Shown one piece after another: positions 1-12,800 of a stretch of DNA of 64,000 nucleotides. The number at the start of each line of letters is the position of its first letter. Position 1 is the stretch's first letter. Below the pieces are notes generated by a model that worked only from the letters and a program-made list of their open reading frames with translations, had not been told where the DNA came from and ran no database searches. Source of the stretch: Polytrichum commune (Eukaryota > Streptophyta > Polytrichopsida > Polytrichales > Polytrichaceae); contig OX485809.1 of the NCBI GenBank assembly GCA_950295325.1, positions 35,409,081-35,473,080 on the forward strand, written 5' to 3'. A program made the translations under genes and the position numbers.

Positions 1-3000
1 TGAGACGTGGACATAGCTCACCTAGAGCATCCAATTCGGCTTTGATGGCACCCACCCTCATGTTCCGCAATGCTTCAATTTCCATCTACAGCAGTCCTGT
101 GCGAGTCCATGTCAGACATGATGGCCATGAAAGCTTATTTTGAATCCCACATAAGCTTGCACCGCCTCATAACACAAACAATTTCGCAAACATACTGTCG
201 CTCTTGCCATTCAGGTGCCCTTCAATTTGCATTCTGTAAGGTCGTGAAGCTCACCTGAAGTTCTTGCGAGTCAACATTCGAGGCCCTTACAGTACTTCCC
301 CTCCCGCTGGGCGAAATTCGCCTCCCATGTTGCACCAAACTTCTGGAATCCAGTGAAAAAGTTCCTAAAGGATGTAACTGACAGCCCTTCCTATGCAGAT
401 TCAATCCCCACGTTGGTGCAGGCTGAAGGGACCACAAATTCAATCCCATCCTTAAAGGGTTTGAAGTCGCCATGTTGGACTGCAATTCAAGTTCAAAAAC
501 TCCTTCCAAGGAATACCCAACCCTAAATCGCCAGAATGTGAGCTTCAAACACTCAAACCCAAACCTCAAACCTTCGTGCACCTGTCCCTTCAAGGCTGAA
601 TTGACTCAAACCAGGACGAGCTTCCCGCACACCAAATGCCAACTCCGAAACTGTGTACCTACTGCCGAAATTCTCAGCAATTCTCGCAAAATATAGTAAA
701 CCAAAAGAAAATTAGGATGGCTCAGCACCCAAGCGAGAACTCAACACCCAGCTGGGTGCATGAAGATACCCTCCACTTGAAGTCCCGGATATAAACACGG
801 GCATGTAAAGGGTTTTGGAAACGGTAGGGCAAGCCTAATGGACATGGGAAGTGAGACCTAACAACTAGACAGGGTTAGCAACCAAAGTGGCAATTGAGAA
901 CTCAACATTCCCGCATCCAAACCTCCGAAAACACCCGCCCAGGTGCAACGACGATGCACTCCATTTGAGATCCAAGGTATAAGTTGGGTATATACAGGAT
1001 TCAAGCACGTTGCGATAATCTTACATATGAAGGGGACACAGAAGCAAATTAACTTAAGGTAGATGAGGCTAATGTGGACACCTCCAGCCTTGAGGAATCA
1101 TCCAGCTGATGGGTTCAAGCATTAGAAGCTTGAGCAGGTTAGCAATTGCAAAGCAAGACTAAAGAATTTGAAATCACTAGTATCAGAGTTAAGGAAGGTG
1201 TTGATTTAGGTTCTGAAATCAAAAACTCTTTGCTTCCCAATATGGTGTTATAGGGGGGAACTCTTTCATCGTTCAATGTTGTGTCAGTGGACGACATCAC
1301 GAGCAAATTCTACGTGGGTCATATGCCAATGAAACCAAGTTTAATGCTAAATATTGACTATGTCATGTCTCATACTAAAGTGGTCATGGGTAAGATAAAA
1401 TGTTGTCGAGTTGGCTTTTCATTATAGAATACCCACAATACAAATTGATCGACACTTCGTAGCCACATCTTGCCTCCTAATTTTCCCAGCTCACCTACAA
1501 AATTCAAGTGTGTCAGAGCTCAGTGAGTAGCACTCAAAGTTATGGAGGATGGTGGGTGTAGTTTGATTTTTGCAAGGGTGACTAACCCAAATATCGTCAA
1601 AGTGGTGGCTAAATCAATATGTATTACTCATCCACCAAATTAAGGCAACCATATTATTGATTACGAGCCACAAATAGGTGTCCAATTAAGGAAGCTAACT
1701 AAATTAGTCTCATCCACCTTAAATCAACACTCGAATGAGAACCTGACACTCCATTGGTTTTGGGTTGTGCCTGTGAGTGATCAAAGAGTTGTTGCAATGC
1801 TTGTGAATGTGCACTTGAAGCCAAATGCTTGTAAGTTGTGAGTGTTGTCCAAAGGTAATCACTATTGAGTTGTGAGCAGTGGGCTCAAGGGGAGCATCTA
1901 CCAATTTGTGAGCGTTGGGCTTAGGGAGTATCCTTTTTGGGTTCAAGTTTAGAATCTCCATCTCGCTTCTCGAGCCATGGTTGGCAATGCATGTGTCGCA
2001 TCTAGGAGTAAAAGTAAGCTTGACAAGGGGAAGAAGGTCTAGTCCCTTGGCTTCCTTAGAGCTAAATGGATTGACAAAGGTGAGAGGGAGAGGCAGAAAG
2101 TAGTTGCAAAATAAAATAAAATTGTTTCACACATCCTCCTGAAATGTTGGCAATTCCCAACCGCTCATGCCAACATCCATTTTCCCACCTAACCCCTTTG
2201 ATGCCTCAAGGTTTGCAGGTGGCTTTCACAATGGATCTGAGACCTTAGTTGGTGGTTGTGGAGGAGGTCAATCCTCATCATCCACTCTGAACACTAGCAA
2301 ATCCATATTTTTCATTGGGTTGTGCTGCTTCACCCATTCTCCTCTCCTCTCCTTGGATGGAGGGTGTTTGGACAAGAGCACCATAGATGTACTTTCTCCA
2401 TGGGAAAGAGGATCATCCCCATCCACCAATCATCACCTCTTGAACCCTAGGAAGGTTCTTTCACAAAAATAATCAGACTTTGTTTCTTCCTCAAAGTCCA
2501 AAAAAGGAAAGTGAGCCAAATTCGAAGCGTCCAAAGAAAAAGACCTATGCACACACCCGCCAATGCCAATAAAATGAATGGGCATGCAAATTGCCATGGA
2601 TAGAAAGGATCGTGACATGTACTACAATCTAACCCTATACACCTCTTTCAATTTTTATTTTTTTCTATTTTGCAACCTTTGTCATCTTTTGTTTCAACAA
2701 CCTTGGTCAATTTCAATTTTTTTTTTTCCATTGTTGCTTATTTTGTAGAATTTTTTTGCTTTACTTGCATGTGTTGCATGTTACAATTTACATCGCTTTG
2801 CTTTACTTGTCCATTTCAACAACATTTTATTGCTTGCCTTGCTTGTGTCATCTTGCTTTCTTTGCATGTCATGAAGCTTTGCTTTCAAGATTTAGGGTAA
2901 TGAAGGGTTTTGGGTCATTTAAGGCCATATCTTTTGCATTTCAGGGTCAAAGGGGTATATGGTTCTAGGGTTTTGTTCATTATAGCAAAGTTCTAACTTT

Positions 3001-3560
3001 TGGTAGGGGGTTTTGGGTGCAAGCAATGTGAAAGATTCATATGGTGTTGCCATTTTACTGTAGACACAAGCTGTGCATATTGCCACTTTACTTTATTGGC
3101 CTCCAGTAGGTTGCCATTTTCCTTAAAACAAAATTTTGCGTGTTGCCGTCAATTGCTTCTTGAGCAAACCCATACTTTGTCACATTTCTTACCCTTTAAA
3201 ACTTTTTTGTTGCCACTTGTTGATTATTGTAAGGCATTTGGAATTTGTAAGTGCAACAAACAATTTAAAGAACATGCCATAGTGGCTTTTTATTATTCTA
3301 ATATGTGGCCACATGAATATTTTCCTAAAATTCAATAACAAAAAGGTTGATAATTGGGTACTTGGAAAGTAGGCTAACTTAGCTTGGCAAAGTGAGAACG
3401 AGTCAACACTCAACATCCAAACATCCCTAGACACCTAGCTGGGTGCTTGGAAGATATCCCTCGTCAGGTCCAGGTATTACAATGTATGGGTATTATAAGG
3501 CAACCTATAGGACATGGGAAGTGTAAGGGCTAGTTTAGATTATGGTGAAAAAGTGCACTA
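1..3560. other. Intergenic stretch with dispersed repeat fragments
   Basis: No gene could be supported here; open frames are short, overlap on both strands and match nothing I recognise. Two stretches resemble each other: about 735-865 and about 3,400-3,520 share an 'agctgggtgc' core followed by an 'agata(t)ccctc' motif and a 'ggacatgggaagtg' end, so both look like pieces of one dispersed repeat. A third weaker copy runs about 895-1,010. Positions 2,640-2,890 are T-rich on the + strand. The last few hundred bases may include promoter sequence of the downstream complex I subunit gene, but I see no clear TATA box. Confidence 0.5.
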
Positions 3561-4043
3561 GTCGGTCAAGAATTTCCGCCCAAGACAAGGTTATTTGAGG
3601 CAATGGTTGGTATGGCGGACAAGATGAAAGAAAACCAAAACCAAATAAAATTTCAAGTTCGAGTTTTTTGCAGGTCAAGTTTCTTGTATGAGGGTTTAAG
3701 GTTGCCCAAGAAACTCGACTTCCGAAGAACTCCCCCTAACAAAAAGTGTTGCCATGTTGACATCCATGTCATTTTTTCATTCATACTTGTTCTTCTGCAA
3801 CGGAGATGTCTTGACCGTAGTGTAAACCCAGCCTTGTGCAGATACCCTCCACGTATATCCGGGTATAGGGAGCGTTTTTTACAGGGTATGTGCATGGTAG
3901 GTAACCCTAACGGGTATAGAAATGGTACATGACGAGGCGGATGTGACCTGGCTTGCGAGGAGAAGCGAGAGAGGCAAAGATTGTGGGTCTATTCTGTTTT
4001 TTTGTGTTTCGGGAAGAATTGGAAGCATCCGCATTGCGCAGAG

Positions 4044-5569
4044 ATGGCGTCCGGGTTTGGGGTGACAGGCAAGAAGGGCCGTTGCTACGACGTATGGATG
4101 GACTTCAGCGAATGCATGTCGCACTGCACCATGCCCGCCGACTGTACTTCTCGTCGCGACGACTATTTTGAATGCCTTCATCATCGCAAAGAGGTTCTCT
4201 TCTCCGCTTCTCCATCTGCACTTGCACTGATCTGAGCTCCTCTTCAACCTATTCATTCGTTTTTTCAAGGTTTCTAGGTCGAGGGTTTGTTTTTCTTTGG
4301 CTTGCATTTCAGGAGAAATTTGATGGAGAAATATTGCAATTAACCCTGTTTAGAACATGAAAGGTATTGGACTTGCCTTCGAGCAGCTTGTATAGTGATT
4401 TATTGCCAAGGATTTAGTCTCTTAATGCTTCTAAATTCTTCTCATTCTCTCCTTCGCTTTATATACACGTCCCTGCTTTTAGATTCGTAGGAGGTTTCCT
4501 CAAGCGCAGCTTATTTAGGTGAACTATAGATTCTTATCTAAGTGTTTAGTCTGACCATTTTGATGCACTCGTAGTGTTTTTCTTTTAGGGTTGTCACTCT
4601 GAAATCGTGCAGTTAAGAAACCCGAGTTTTAGAGTGTCCTTTTATAGATCTACCAATATGTTGACAACCATATACATACAAGCCTGTAATGCTAAACTCT
4701 TCACTGAAATTGGCAAACTTGTTTTGATCACAAGATTGGTATGTAACAAGTGATCTAGATTCTTGACCAGAAGCCCCGTTTGTTCTTGCTTTTGGAGTTA
4801 CTGTAGGTTTCCTCAAGTGAAGATAAGGAAATGGTATGTAGTGGCCCTGAATTTTTAGCTCCATTCCATGCTGGACGGTTGGATTAGATTCTCAGTAGGG
4901 TTTTAGGACTTGCAATCTCCAACTTCATTCATTTCTGAAGCCTCCTGTTTTGTGATACCAATCCTATATTATCTTCTGCCCTTTGTAATTGCTGACAGAG
5001 TGATATGTAGTAAACCTTGGTTGCCAAGGATTAGTTCGCGTATGCTTCCAAAGTTTCCCCATTTTCTCCCTTTTGAGAGGAAGTTGTAGTTACCTAGATT
5101 CTTAGCTCCATTTCATATCATAGACTTTTGATCAGGAATACAACCTAATCTAATTAGGGTTTTAGGGGTGTTCGAATCTGCAACACATTCTGTGACTTTT
5201 CTCGAGATCGCCACCAGAATTTAAATCCTCGTATTTTGAGACCGATGCTGTAGAGTCTGCTCAAGTGTAATCAGAATGCAAAAAAAAACCTATTTTGTAA
5301 CCCCGAGGTTGTAGTATGGAACCCTAAACATACCTGCTCTTCTGCCAACATTTTTACTCCAGTATTTTTGGTTTCCTGCAGTTCAGTATGTGGTGTAGAA
5401 ACCATTCTCTCTATGAAAGTACAAAGTTGAATGGTGTTGATCATCCAGGATTTGATACTCTGCGTTTTTCTTACAGTATTCAAGGATGAATGCCATCAAC
5501 AAGGAGAAGGAGCGGCAAGTGTTTGGAGACAAGAACAAGAAGTCTCATGACAGTCAAGGCCACCAATGA
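4044..5569 (+). CDS. NADH dehydrogenase (complex I) 15 kDa subunit, NDUFS5-like
   Basis: This is a small CHCH-type accessory subunit of mitochondrial respiratory complex I, located on the intermembrane-space side of the membrane arm. Exons are 4,044-4,193 and 5,477-5,569, joined in phase 0 (donor GTTCTC, acceptor TTACAG), giving 80 aa. The protein begins MASGFGVTGKKGRCYDVW and has the family's twin CX9C pattern: C14/C24 and C34/C44, with an extra C28, which would form disulfides through the Mia40 import route. The second exon encodes a charged, lysine-rich tail (NAINKEKERQVFG) ending in a TGA at 5,567. Plant homologues have nearly the same length and the same HH-K-E junction. An in-frame upstream ATG at 3,981 would add 21 residues unlike the family, so 4,044 was chosen. 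The 1.28-kb intron is the only one in the coding part. Confidence 0.9.
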
Positions 5570-8495
5570 GGTGTGGCATAAGCAATCATCAACTATAGCT
5601 TCCTCTACCCACAACCAAATTTTGGAACCCATGCAGACCATATTTCTGGCATTTCTACTTTATAAATTCATGGATACGAATCCATGATGCTGCCTTGTTC
5701 ACGAGTATACTCATTACAGTAAGTTTGTGAAGCAGGATTCCACATGAATAAGTTTCTCCAAGATAGAAGGAGCTCAAATGTTGGTGTGCTGTGTACTACC
5801 ATATCGTGAAGGCTTGATGTTGTGACCTGATGTCAAAACAGAACTTCTGATGGTCATATGATTGTCCTTCGAGATTTAGTTTTTGGCTCATCAATCCTGT
5901 TCATCATCCAACCCAGTTGATTTGGGCACTGATTTCATCTACCTTCTGTATGCACACTTCTAGCTGGGAAAAAGGAGCTTAAAACAAACAAAATGGTGGG
6001 TGTTTGTGGGTGTTTTCTTATGTGAGATTTTCATGTAGTTGTTGTTGGGAGACAATTCTGATCAAGAATGCTACACCATGTGCAAGATGTGAACATTGGT
6101 TCATAGGATTCTGTTGGAGAAGTTACGGGCTTCATTGTCACTGTACAGGACTCGGAAGTTAGTTTTTTGCCATTTGCAATCACAACACAACAAATGGAAT
6201 AAACTGGACTGTTCTCGTCATGCTGAAAAGTTTTGTTGCCTCCATGGAGCATAATTCAAAGTTCCTTTTGTTATTTCTTTGTAGCCTTTGGGACAGATTT
6301 CCCAACACCTGAGCTCACGTCATCCTCACCAGCAGCTTGTTTTGGGGAGTACCTTTGAGCAAGGCCACCCCAATCTATATGAAGCCATCTTGTTGAGACC
6401 TGATCCCAATCTTGAGGTCAAGTGGGGGTTGGTTTAACCTCAACCTATAACCTCATCCAGTATCTGGGGAGATTTTTGGGCATAATCATTCAAAATCCTA
6501 GTGTTTCCAAAGTCCAACTGGTTACATGTTTCCGGTTTTCGTAATTACTCCCACAGATTCCTCTAAAAGGACCGGTGATTCTCCTGAAGTCTTGGAACTT
6601 CGACTGGTTCATCTGTAACTAGCAGTTGATTCTCCCTGTCCATTGTTGTCATCCACTATATATTGAGGTATTTGGATTAGGGTAGGCATGTGGCCTGTCC
6701 TCAACCTATATTGTCATCTAAGTATTGAGGTTGGGGTTCAGGATATGGTGACCCTGCTCTTCCAAAAGTTGAGGAATCATCTATTAGCATGTAGTAGAGC
6801 ACAATGGGTAAGATATTTGGTCCTACTATTGTGGGCATTTCTAACTCCACAAACATTTTTTTGTTGTTGGATCGAATCGGGAATTGTCTCATCTTGTTAG
6901 CACTTGCCAATCGCGAAGACTGTCATTTCAAGTTTCAGTATTGGAGCCAAGATGCAGAAACTTATTGCAAGGTCGAAGTGAAGATTATTCCTCTCTTAAT
7001 GTGATGACATAGTTCACTATTAAACTTACAATGGTGTCTATACATAGTCCAATCCATTCTTACATGTAACCCTTGTTGAATACCACTCAAATATGGGTGT
7101 CCAATTTAAGAGGTGTGACCACACAAGACTTACACGCACTATGCCCTAAGGATGGTGGAGTCCTATACAGGTTGCAAGCTTCCATATATTGTGAGTGATT
7201 GACAATGGCAATTTGTATTTGGAAAAACTCAAGTAGAAAAATATGGGCATACTATTGTCTCAGTATTCATTCTAAGGAAGGAATAATTGTTGAATACAGT
7301 TTTCTAGAGCATGGGACTGTACATATCGGCATCAAGACATCATTCTAGCTCAGTCCCTAGCATATGCATCTCTCATAGACTCACTCACTTGTATGTATGA
7401 TGAGGATTTCAAAGCACAATCCAAATGGGATTCCACATATTTTGGGATTGCGAAGGTCGTGTAGTTACAGCTGTGTTCATATAAGGAATGGCTTAATGTG
7501 ACGTCCTATAATACAATGCACAGGAAAATGGCCATCTGCAGATGTGCCAAACCCTACTTTTGTATGCAAATACTACAAATGTGTACTATCTGTACAAAAC
7601 TGCTTAAAACCGTCAATGGTTTAAACATTATTCTTGGTCCCAGGCCAATGACTGGATGACATATATTCTGATTCCCAACTTCAAGTTGGGCGTTTCTTTA
7701 ATGGTAAATGTCAAAATTGCAGACTGAACTTCAAAGTTTTTTCCATACCTTAATGTCAAATGTGCAAGAGTAGGGTGGGCCTCTGCCACAACAGCAGTTG
7801 CGAGTGAAGGTTTCAATAAATTCCTTCGACCATTGTTTGACCACTCAGATCAAATTTGCCCATCTTGCAGCAAACCAAATGAGCCACACATAACTTAAAA
7901 GGTCTCTGAATCTAGATTGCTTTTCCAAGAAGCTACTGAGTGGCATTCTAACGTGAGAAACATTGTGATTCATAAAGTGATAGATCAAAGTCACCGTGTA
8001 CAATGGAAAAGAGGCTATGATAGTGAGACCTCACAGAACTCAATGGGTTGTATATACAACTGAGAACCCACAAGCAAATCTGTTCTGAACTACATACCTT
8101 AATCAGGTTCACCAAGGTTACCACTCCTAAATATTTTGGAAGAAATTTGAATGACCATTCCTCAAACAATTCTAAGAGTGGTAATGAAGTCTCCTTGCCA
8201 CCGCCCTTGATACATGCTCCACATGCACACAATTGTGAAGGCTAACTTATCTTGGTCAAAGGATTCGGAGGTCTGAATTACTCTAGTCACACTTGTGTCC
8301 CCCAATAATTGGTTCCAAACCCCATTCCCCCCCCCCCTCCATGTTCCTGTGAAAGTTCACCTTGTTTGTCTTGAGGATCTCCTCAAGTACGGTCAGGTGT
8401 TGTGCGATTGAAGAAAGCTATAACTTCAAAAGTATTTAGGAAGCTGGTTGGTAAGGATAACTACTAACAAGATGCATAGGGAAAAGTATTGGTCA
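5570..8495. other. Region between two convergent genes, with a dispersed repeat
   Basis: The 3' ends of the complex I gene (+) and the TMEM135-like gene (-) face each other across this stretch, so both 3' UTRs must lie in its edges. Positions about 6,445-6,650 match, in two blocks, about 29,375-29,465 and 31,335-31,452; this is a shared repeat in which the later copy is split by inserted elements. A run of ten C lies near 8,326. A short minus-strand open frame at 7,628-7,816 looks protein-like but could not be assigned. No other coding potential was recognised. Confidence 0.5.
6445..6650 (+). repeat. Dispersed repeat, uninterrupted copy
   Basis: The segment has the 'ctggggagatttttgggcat' region followed by 'cagattcctct' and 'ttcatctgtaactagc'. 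The same order is found at 29,375-29,465 and then 31,335-31,452, where almost 1.9 kb separates the two halves. This copy therefore shows roughly what the site looked like before the insertions at 29.5-31.3 kb. The family could not be named. Confidence 0.6.
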
Positions 8496-11400
8496 TCATA
8501 CTGGTGAGGCTAAAACTATCCCACTACTTGTTGCTATCCCTGTCTGAGAATCATCAGTTATTGGACCACTTGCCTGCTCTAGCGGCAGCACTTTGTTTTC
8601 AGATGCAGTAGCTCTTGTGGGTGGCGTAGGTGTATAAGGTTTAGCCCCATTGGGAAGGCCAAAGACCCAGTCCAGAACATTCAGATATTTTGATCGAAAC
8701 ACATCACGTTCTTGGGCATAGCAGTGCATGATAATTGCAGTTGCTGCGCTGAAGAGGAAGACATCTATTCGCTTTGGTGGAATCAAGTTGTAACGCTCTA
8801 GAAGTCCCCAGTCAGTCACACAGATTGCAAAGCTTTCAATAGCTCTTGCAAAGCAGTAGAGTGCAAGTTCCATGCGACGTGACTTTTTCTCAATCATCAC
8901 TGCCAACCCTACTGGGAACTGTAAACAACAAGCATGAGATGAGTTAGTCCATAAAATTAAATATCCAACTATGCAGATACAGACAATTGGTTTACTCCCA
9001 AGTTACGTTTGGATTGCAGTTCAGGACTAAAGATCAACAAACTTCCATCTTCATCATATTTACTTTATTTTCCCTGACCACAGATTTTAACGTGACAGCA
9101 TACAAATGCAACCCTAAGTCTGTAACAACGTGCTGCTCAGCTCTGACATGGAGGAAAGGACAAGTTGCCTTCTTGCCACAAATTTACTTGTAGACCAAAG
9201 GCAAGATAGATTCAAGAAAGGTGATCATGAAATAGAACCCTGTGCCACCATGATGCACAGGATTTTCTCCATCCTCCAGCAGGACACACTAGAGTGACAT
9301 CCCAGGTCCAAACTGCAAACTGCAGAAAGAATGACCTGGAGAGTCTTTTTCTGCTCGCTTGGGTACAACAAATAAGACAGTATGTTGAGGTGTTAGAAGA
9401 GGAGCTCCATGTGACCAAGATAAGTATATATATTACAATGGGGAAAAGTGATGTTAGGTGGAGATATTATAGCCATACAACAGCAAGACATGAGTACCAT
9501 GAATGTGCAAAAGCAAAGGATCCGTACAGTTGCTGTGGCAATAAGGGGCGGTTTGCAGATCCCTGTTGATCTGAATAAAAAACATGTCCAGGCCCTGAAA
9601 GTATGACAAACACATGTGTCAGTGGACTCCACAGGAGCTGTTTATGCAGAACTAAGACAAGGAATCCTAACATGATAAAGGAAAGACTCAAATTGTGCAC
9701 ACAAGCCACTATTATACATTTGGCAGCATATTCAAGTAGTACCTTCCTATCTGCATATACTTCAGCTTCTAGTACTACACCACGTTGACAATTTAGCATA
9801 ACTGAAAACTCTCATGTATCATACTGATTCAGCAAGTAAGTTCAAATGGTTCGAAAACTTACCATGCTGAAGCACAATAAACAGAAAGGAAAAAGCTTGA
9901 TCTACCTATGCCCAGCAAAGACTTCAATAAAATGGGGAAAGGCCTGCAATCATATGCCAGTGACAAAAAATCATGTTAATATCATGTTGTGATGAGAAGG
10001 ACATGAGATTCAACGCAAAAAGAGTGCAGGATTCAAAATGCCATGATCATGTCAAGGTGCACTTATAACCATATTATTCCGAGAACTCTGATGCCAGCAT
10101 TGCCGATGATATAATTGCAAAGAGTGATTCCCTATAAAGTTAAATTAAAAAATCCATCACTTACGAAAGTTTTATTTTCCTAAATTTGATTTTTAAATCC
10201 CAAGTATAACCTCCATTACCTTGCAAAAAGGCCTCTCCGGTGCACCAGTAGGGCAGGCACAAGGTAGACAGGTATATAGACAGGTAAGGACCGCAAGTAA
10301 GCATGTCCCAAGAATGAAAAAAAATGTGGTACACATCCTTGTGTCCCATGTATCATCTGCCTCACAACCACAAAATCTTTATACAGGAACATGAGAACTC
10401 TATAACTACAATAACCACGGACATGCAGAATACTTTGCTTTCATAACCTTCCCACTGAAAGGTTGAAAGGAACTCAATAATGTATGGGTAAAGGAGCCAA
10501 GGACATGGTAACCAGAAATGTAAGAATGTACTCAGAGCGCAAATTCTCTTTCCAACACACACACATACACACACACACACACATCATCATCATCCCAGAA
10601 GGACACCTTACCGAGCAAGGAATAGACATATCTGGGTCAAGTTGAATATCAACCCCTGTTGACTTGTAATGCTCCTCAATACCTTTCAATGCATCGAAGG
10701 GCTTTGTGCTAAATGCTAGCTGATTGATGCCTTTAATAATTGAAACGTGTTTCCCACCATGCTTATTGAGGAAAGAAACATAAGACTTGGGTAGGCTGTC
10801 TGGCTTCAAAATCCAGGCCGACCTTCATTGCAATCAGAATGATGTAAGTATAGAAACAACTAACTGTATACACCAAAAATCATACTACTTCCTGTCAGGA
10901 CATTATTTCCTGTAAGGACAGACCAGAACTAACTTACAATCTGCACAAACTCGAACCTCCTGCTAAGAATAAATGGAGAAGTGATGAAAATACATTCATA
11001 TGTGAAGGTAGATTTTTCCTAAAAACTGTGTCCAACATGCATGAGTGCATACCAATAAAACTAGGTGTCACACTTCACTTCAGGCCATTGTGTTAATACA
11101 CCTATGCTAATATAAAAGGGAAAGAGTTTAGTTGATGTGTTTACATACAGGATCTGGCAAGACGACAAGCACATAAGGAATGTGTCACCATGCTTCCAAG
11201 ACAGTGGCTTACATAGCCAACCTGCCCGCTCACTTTTTAGTCCACACCGGCCTGCTAGTACAGTTGCCCTTAAAAGAATATAGATAGCCATGCTGGTGTG
11301 CCGCACTTTGTGGCCAGTCAGAAGCAGGGAGGGACCCGCAACTGCTCCAGCAACCAGGGATCGCCATGGAGCAGTCCTACAACCAAAGAGACAATAAGGA

Positions 11401-12800
11401 TCTGCATCCACTGCTCAGACAATTTTTAAGAACAGCATCGCCATCTGCAAATGGTTTGTCCTGCTGGGTGACCTTTTAATAGCTTCAGCAATATCAACCG
11501 TAGTATATGAGATCAACACCGTTGTGCTATTAGAAGAGATAATATCCATGATTTTAGGGAAAAACTGATCCTTCTCTTGTGGCACAAATTTATCTGACAC
11601 ACTGAATAGGTTCTAAAAATTATCAGTAGCTTTACCTCCTGCAGCCTCCTAATGCTGCAATAGTTTCTTCAACAGTGCAGAAACCTCCTGCAAAAGTTCC
11701 CAAAAATAATCCATATCGGAGTGTCTCCCTCAAAGCAGCTATGATTGCTTGATTATTTGTCCTTCCTACTGTCAGCCCCTTCATCCTGCATTTAAGGCAA
11801 AATTCTTCAGGTCCATTAGGTTTCACCAGAATTGTGGATTGTGTAGTAGTTACCAAAATATAATTCTCAGCTGAACGATATACACCAAGGAACACAATTT
11901 TATACCGCCAAATTATCTTTCATAGGCATAAATTTCAAGAAAAAGTCCTCATCGTCAAACTCAACATGAATTTTGGTCGGGAGTTCGTTGTTTTCAATAC
12001 AACACCTTCCATTTCTGATAAGTTTGCAGTGCATGCTTGGAGGTAGTGTGGAGGATTGAACAAAGAACATTCTATATCGGATCATTAAGGGTCAAACTCG
12101 TTTTGGCACGCCAAGAGGGACTAAAACGAGTTTGGCCTTCAATGAACTGAAACAGGTTGCTCTTTATGCAAATTCGACACTACTTCCAAGCGTGCGCCAT
12201 TAGTGTAAAGAACTTGATAATTTTGTATGCAAAACAACCAGAAGGAAATTATGGACACCAAATCCTAACAAAAAGTCCCATTGAGTTAAAGGATAACTCT
12301 TTTGTTGCAAGACATAAATTATGTGAGCTGGAAATGAGGAGTCAAATACTGATTTGCAATGTGAAGGCAAGGTACCTAACAGATGATTTCTTCCTTAGGC
12401 GCGTGATGATAGCGAAAAGAGAAAGGCCTCCTCGGAGGCCTGCACCAATAACAAAACCTTTTATAGATGCTGCAATGCAGCGTTCTACAGCTCTCCAACT
12501 GTTTCTGCCATCATCCTGACCAGAAGTGGAACACACATCTTCTTCAGCTGGCCCTCCAACTGTTTCAAAGTTTCTGATCTTGTCAATTCCATTAGTTAGT
12601 CTTGCAAGAGCACCAGAACTTTTGGACTGTATTATGCTTCCATTCACCATTACAGATCCTGGTATAAGGAATCTTGGTCGGAGGACTTCTCCATTCACCA
12701 TCTTGTTTGCCAGCAAGGAAACTATTCCTGTATTTTCTTGTCTTTCAGACTGCTCTATCCTCCTCATCTCTCCATCCTGAGAGTGTGAGTGTTCCTCCAT
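8496..12800 (-). CDS. TMEM135-like / Tim17-22-23-family membrane protein
   Basis: This encodes a plant homologue of the TMEM135 family (similar to the Arabidopsis protein I recall as At1g34630), a polytopic membrane protein associated in animals with mitochondria and peroxisomes; its plant role is not established. Coding exons on the minus strand are 12,800-12,376, 11,785-11,636, 11,376-11,149, 10,822-10,612 and 8,918-8,496. All phases agree and give 478 aa, close to the family length. Recognisable blocks are the glycine-rich segment GFVIGAGLRGGLSLF in exon 1, ETLRYGLFLGTFAG in exon 2, AGPSLLLTGHKVRHTSMAIY and CKPLSWKHGDTFLMCLSS in exon 3, SYVSFLNKHGG in exon 4 and ELALYCFARAIESF in exon 5. 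The ATG at 12,800 was chosen because an in-frame TGA lies at 12,804-12,806. A strong acceptor at 12,857 suggests a spliced 5' UTR. Confidence 0.88.
10555..10598. repeat. AC microsatellite followed by ATC triplets, in an intron
   Basis: An interrupted (AC)n tract is followed at once by four 'atc' repeats. It lies inside intron 4 of the TMEM135-like gene. On the transcribed (minus) strand it reads as (GAT)n then (GT)n, starting only about 14 nt downstream of the 5' splice site at 10,611. GT-rich tracts just inside an intron can influence splice-site choice in some genes; any such effect here is inference. Confidence 0.85.

Noticed and set aside
3981-4043. Upstream in-frame start for the complex I subunit
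   Set aside because: The added residues do not resemble the family, while the ATG at 4,044 gives the expected N-terminus.
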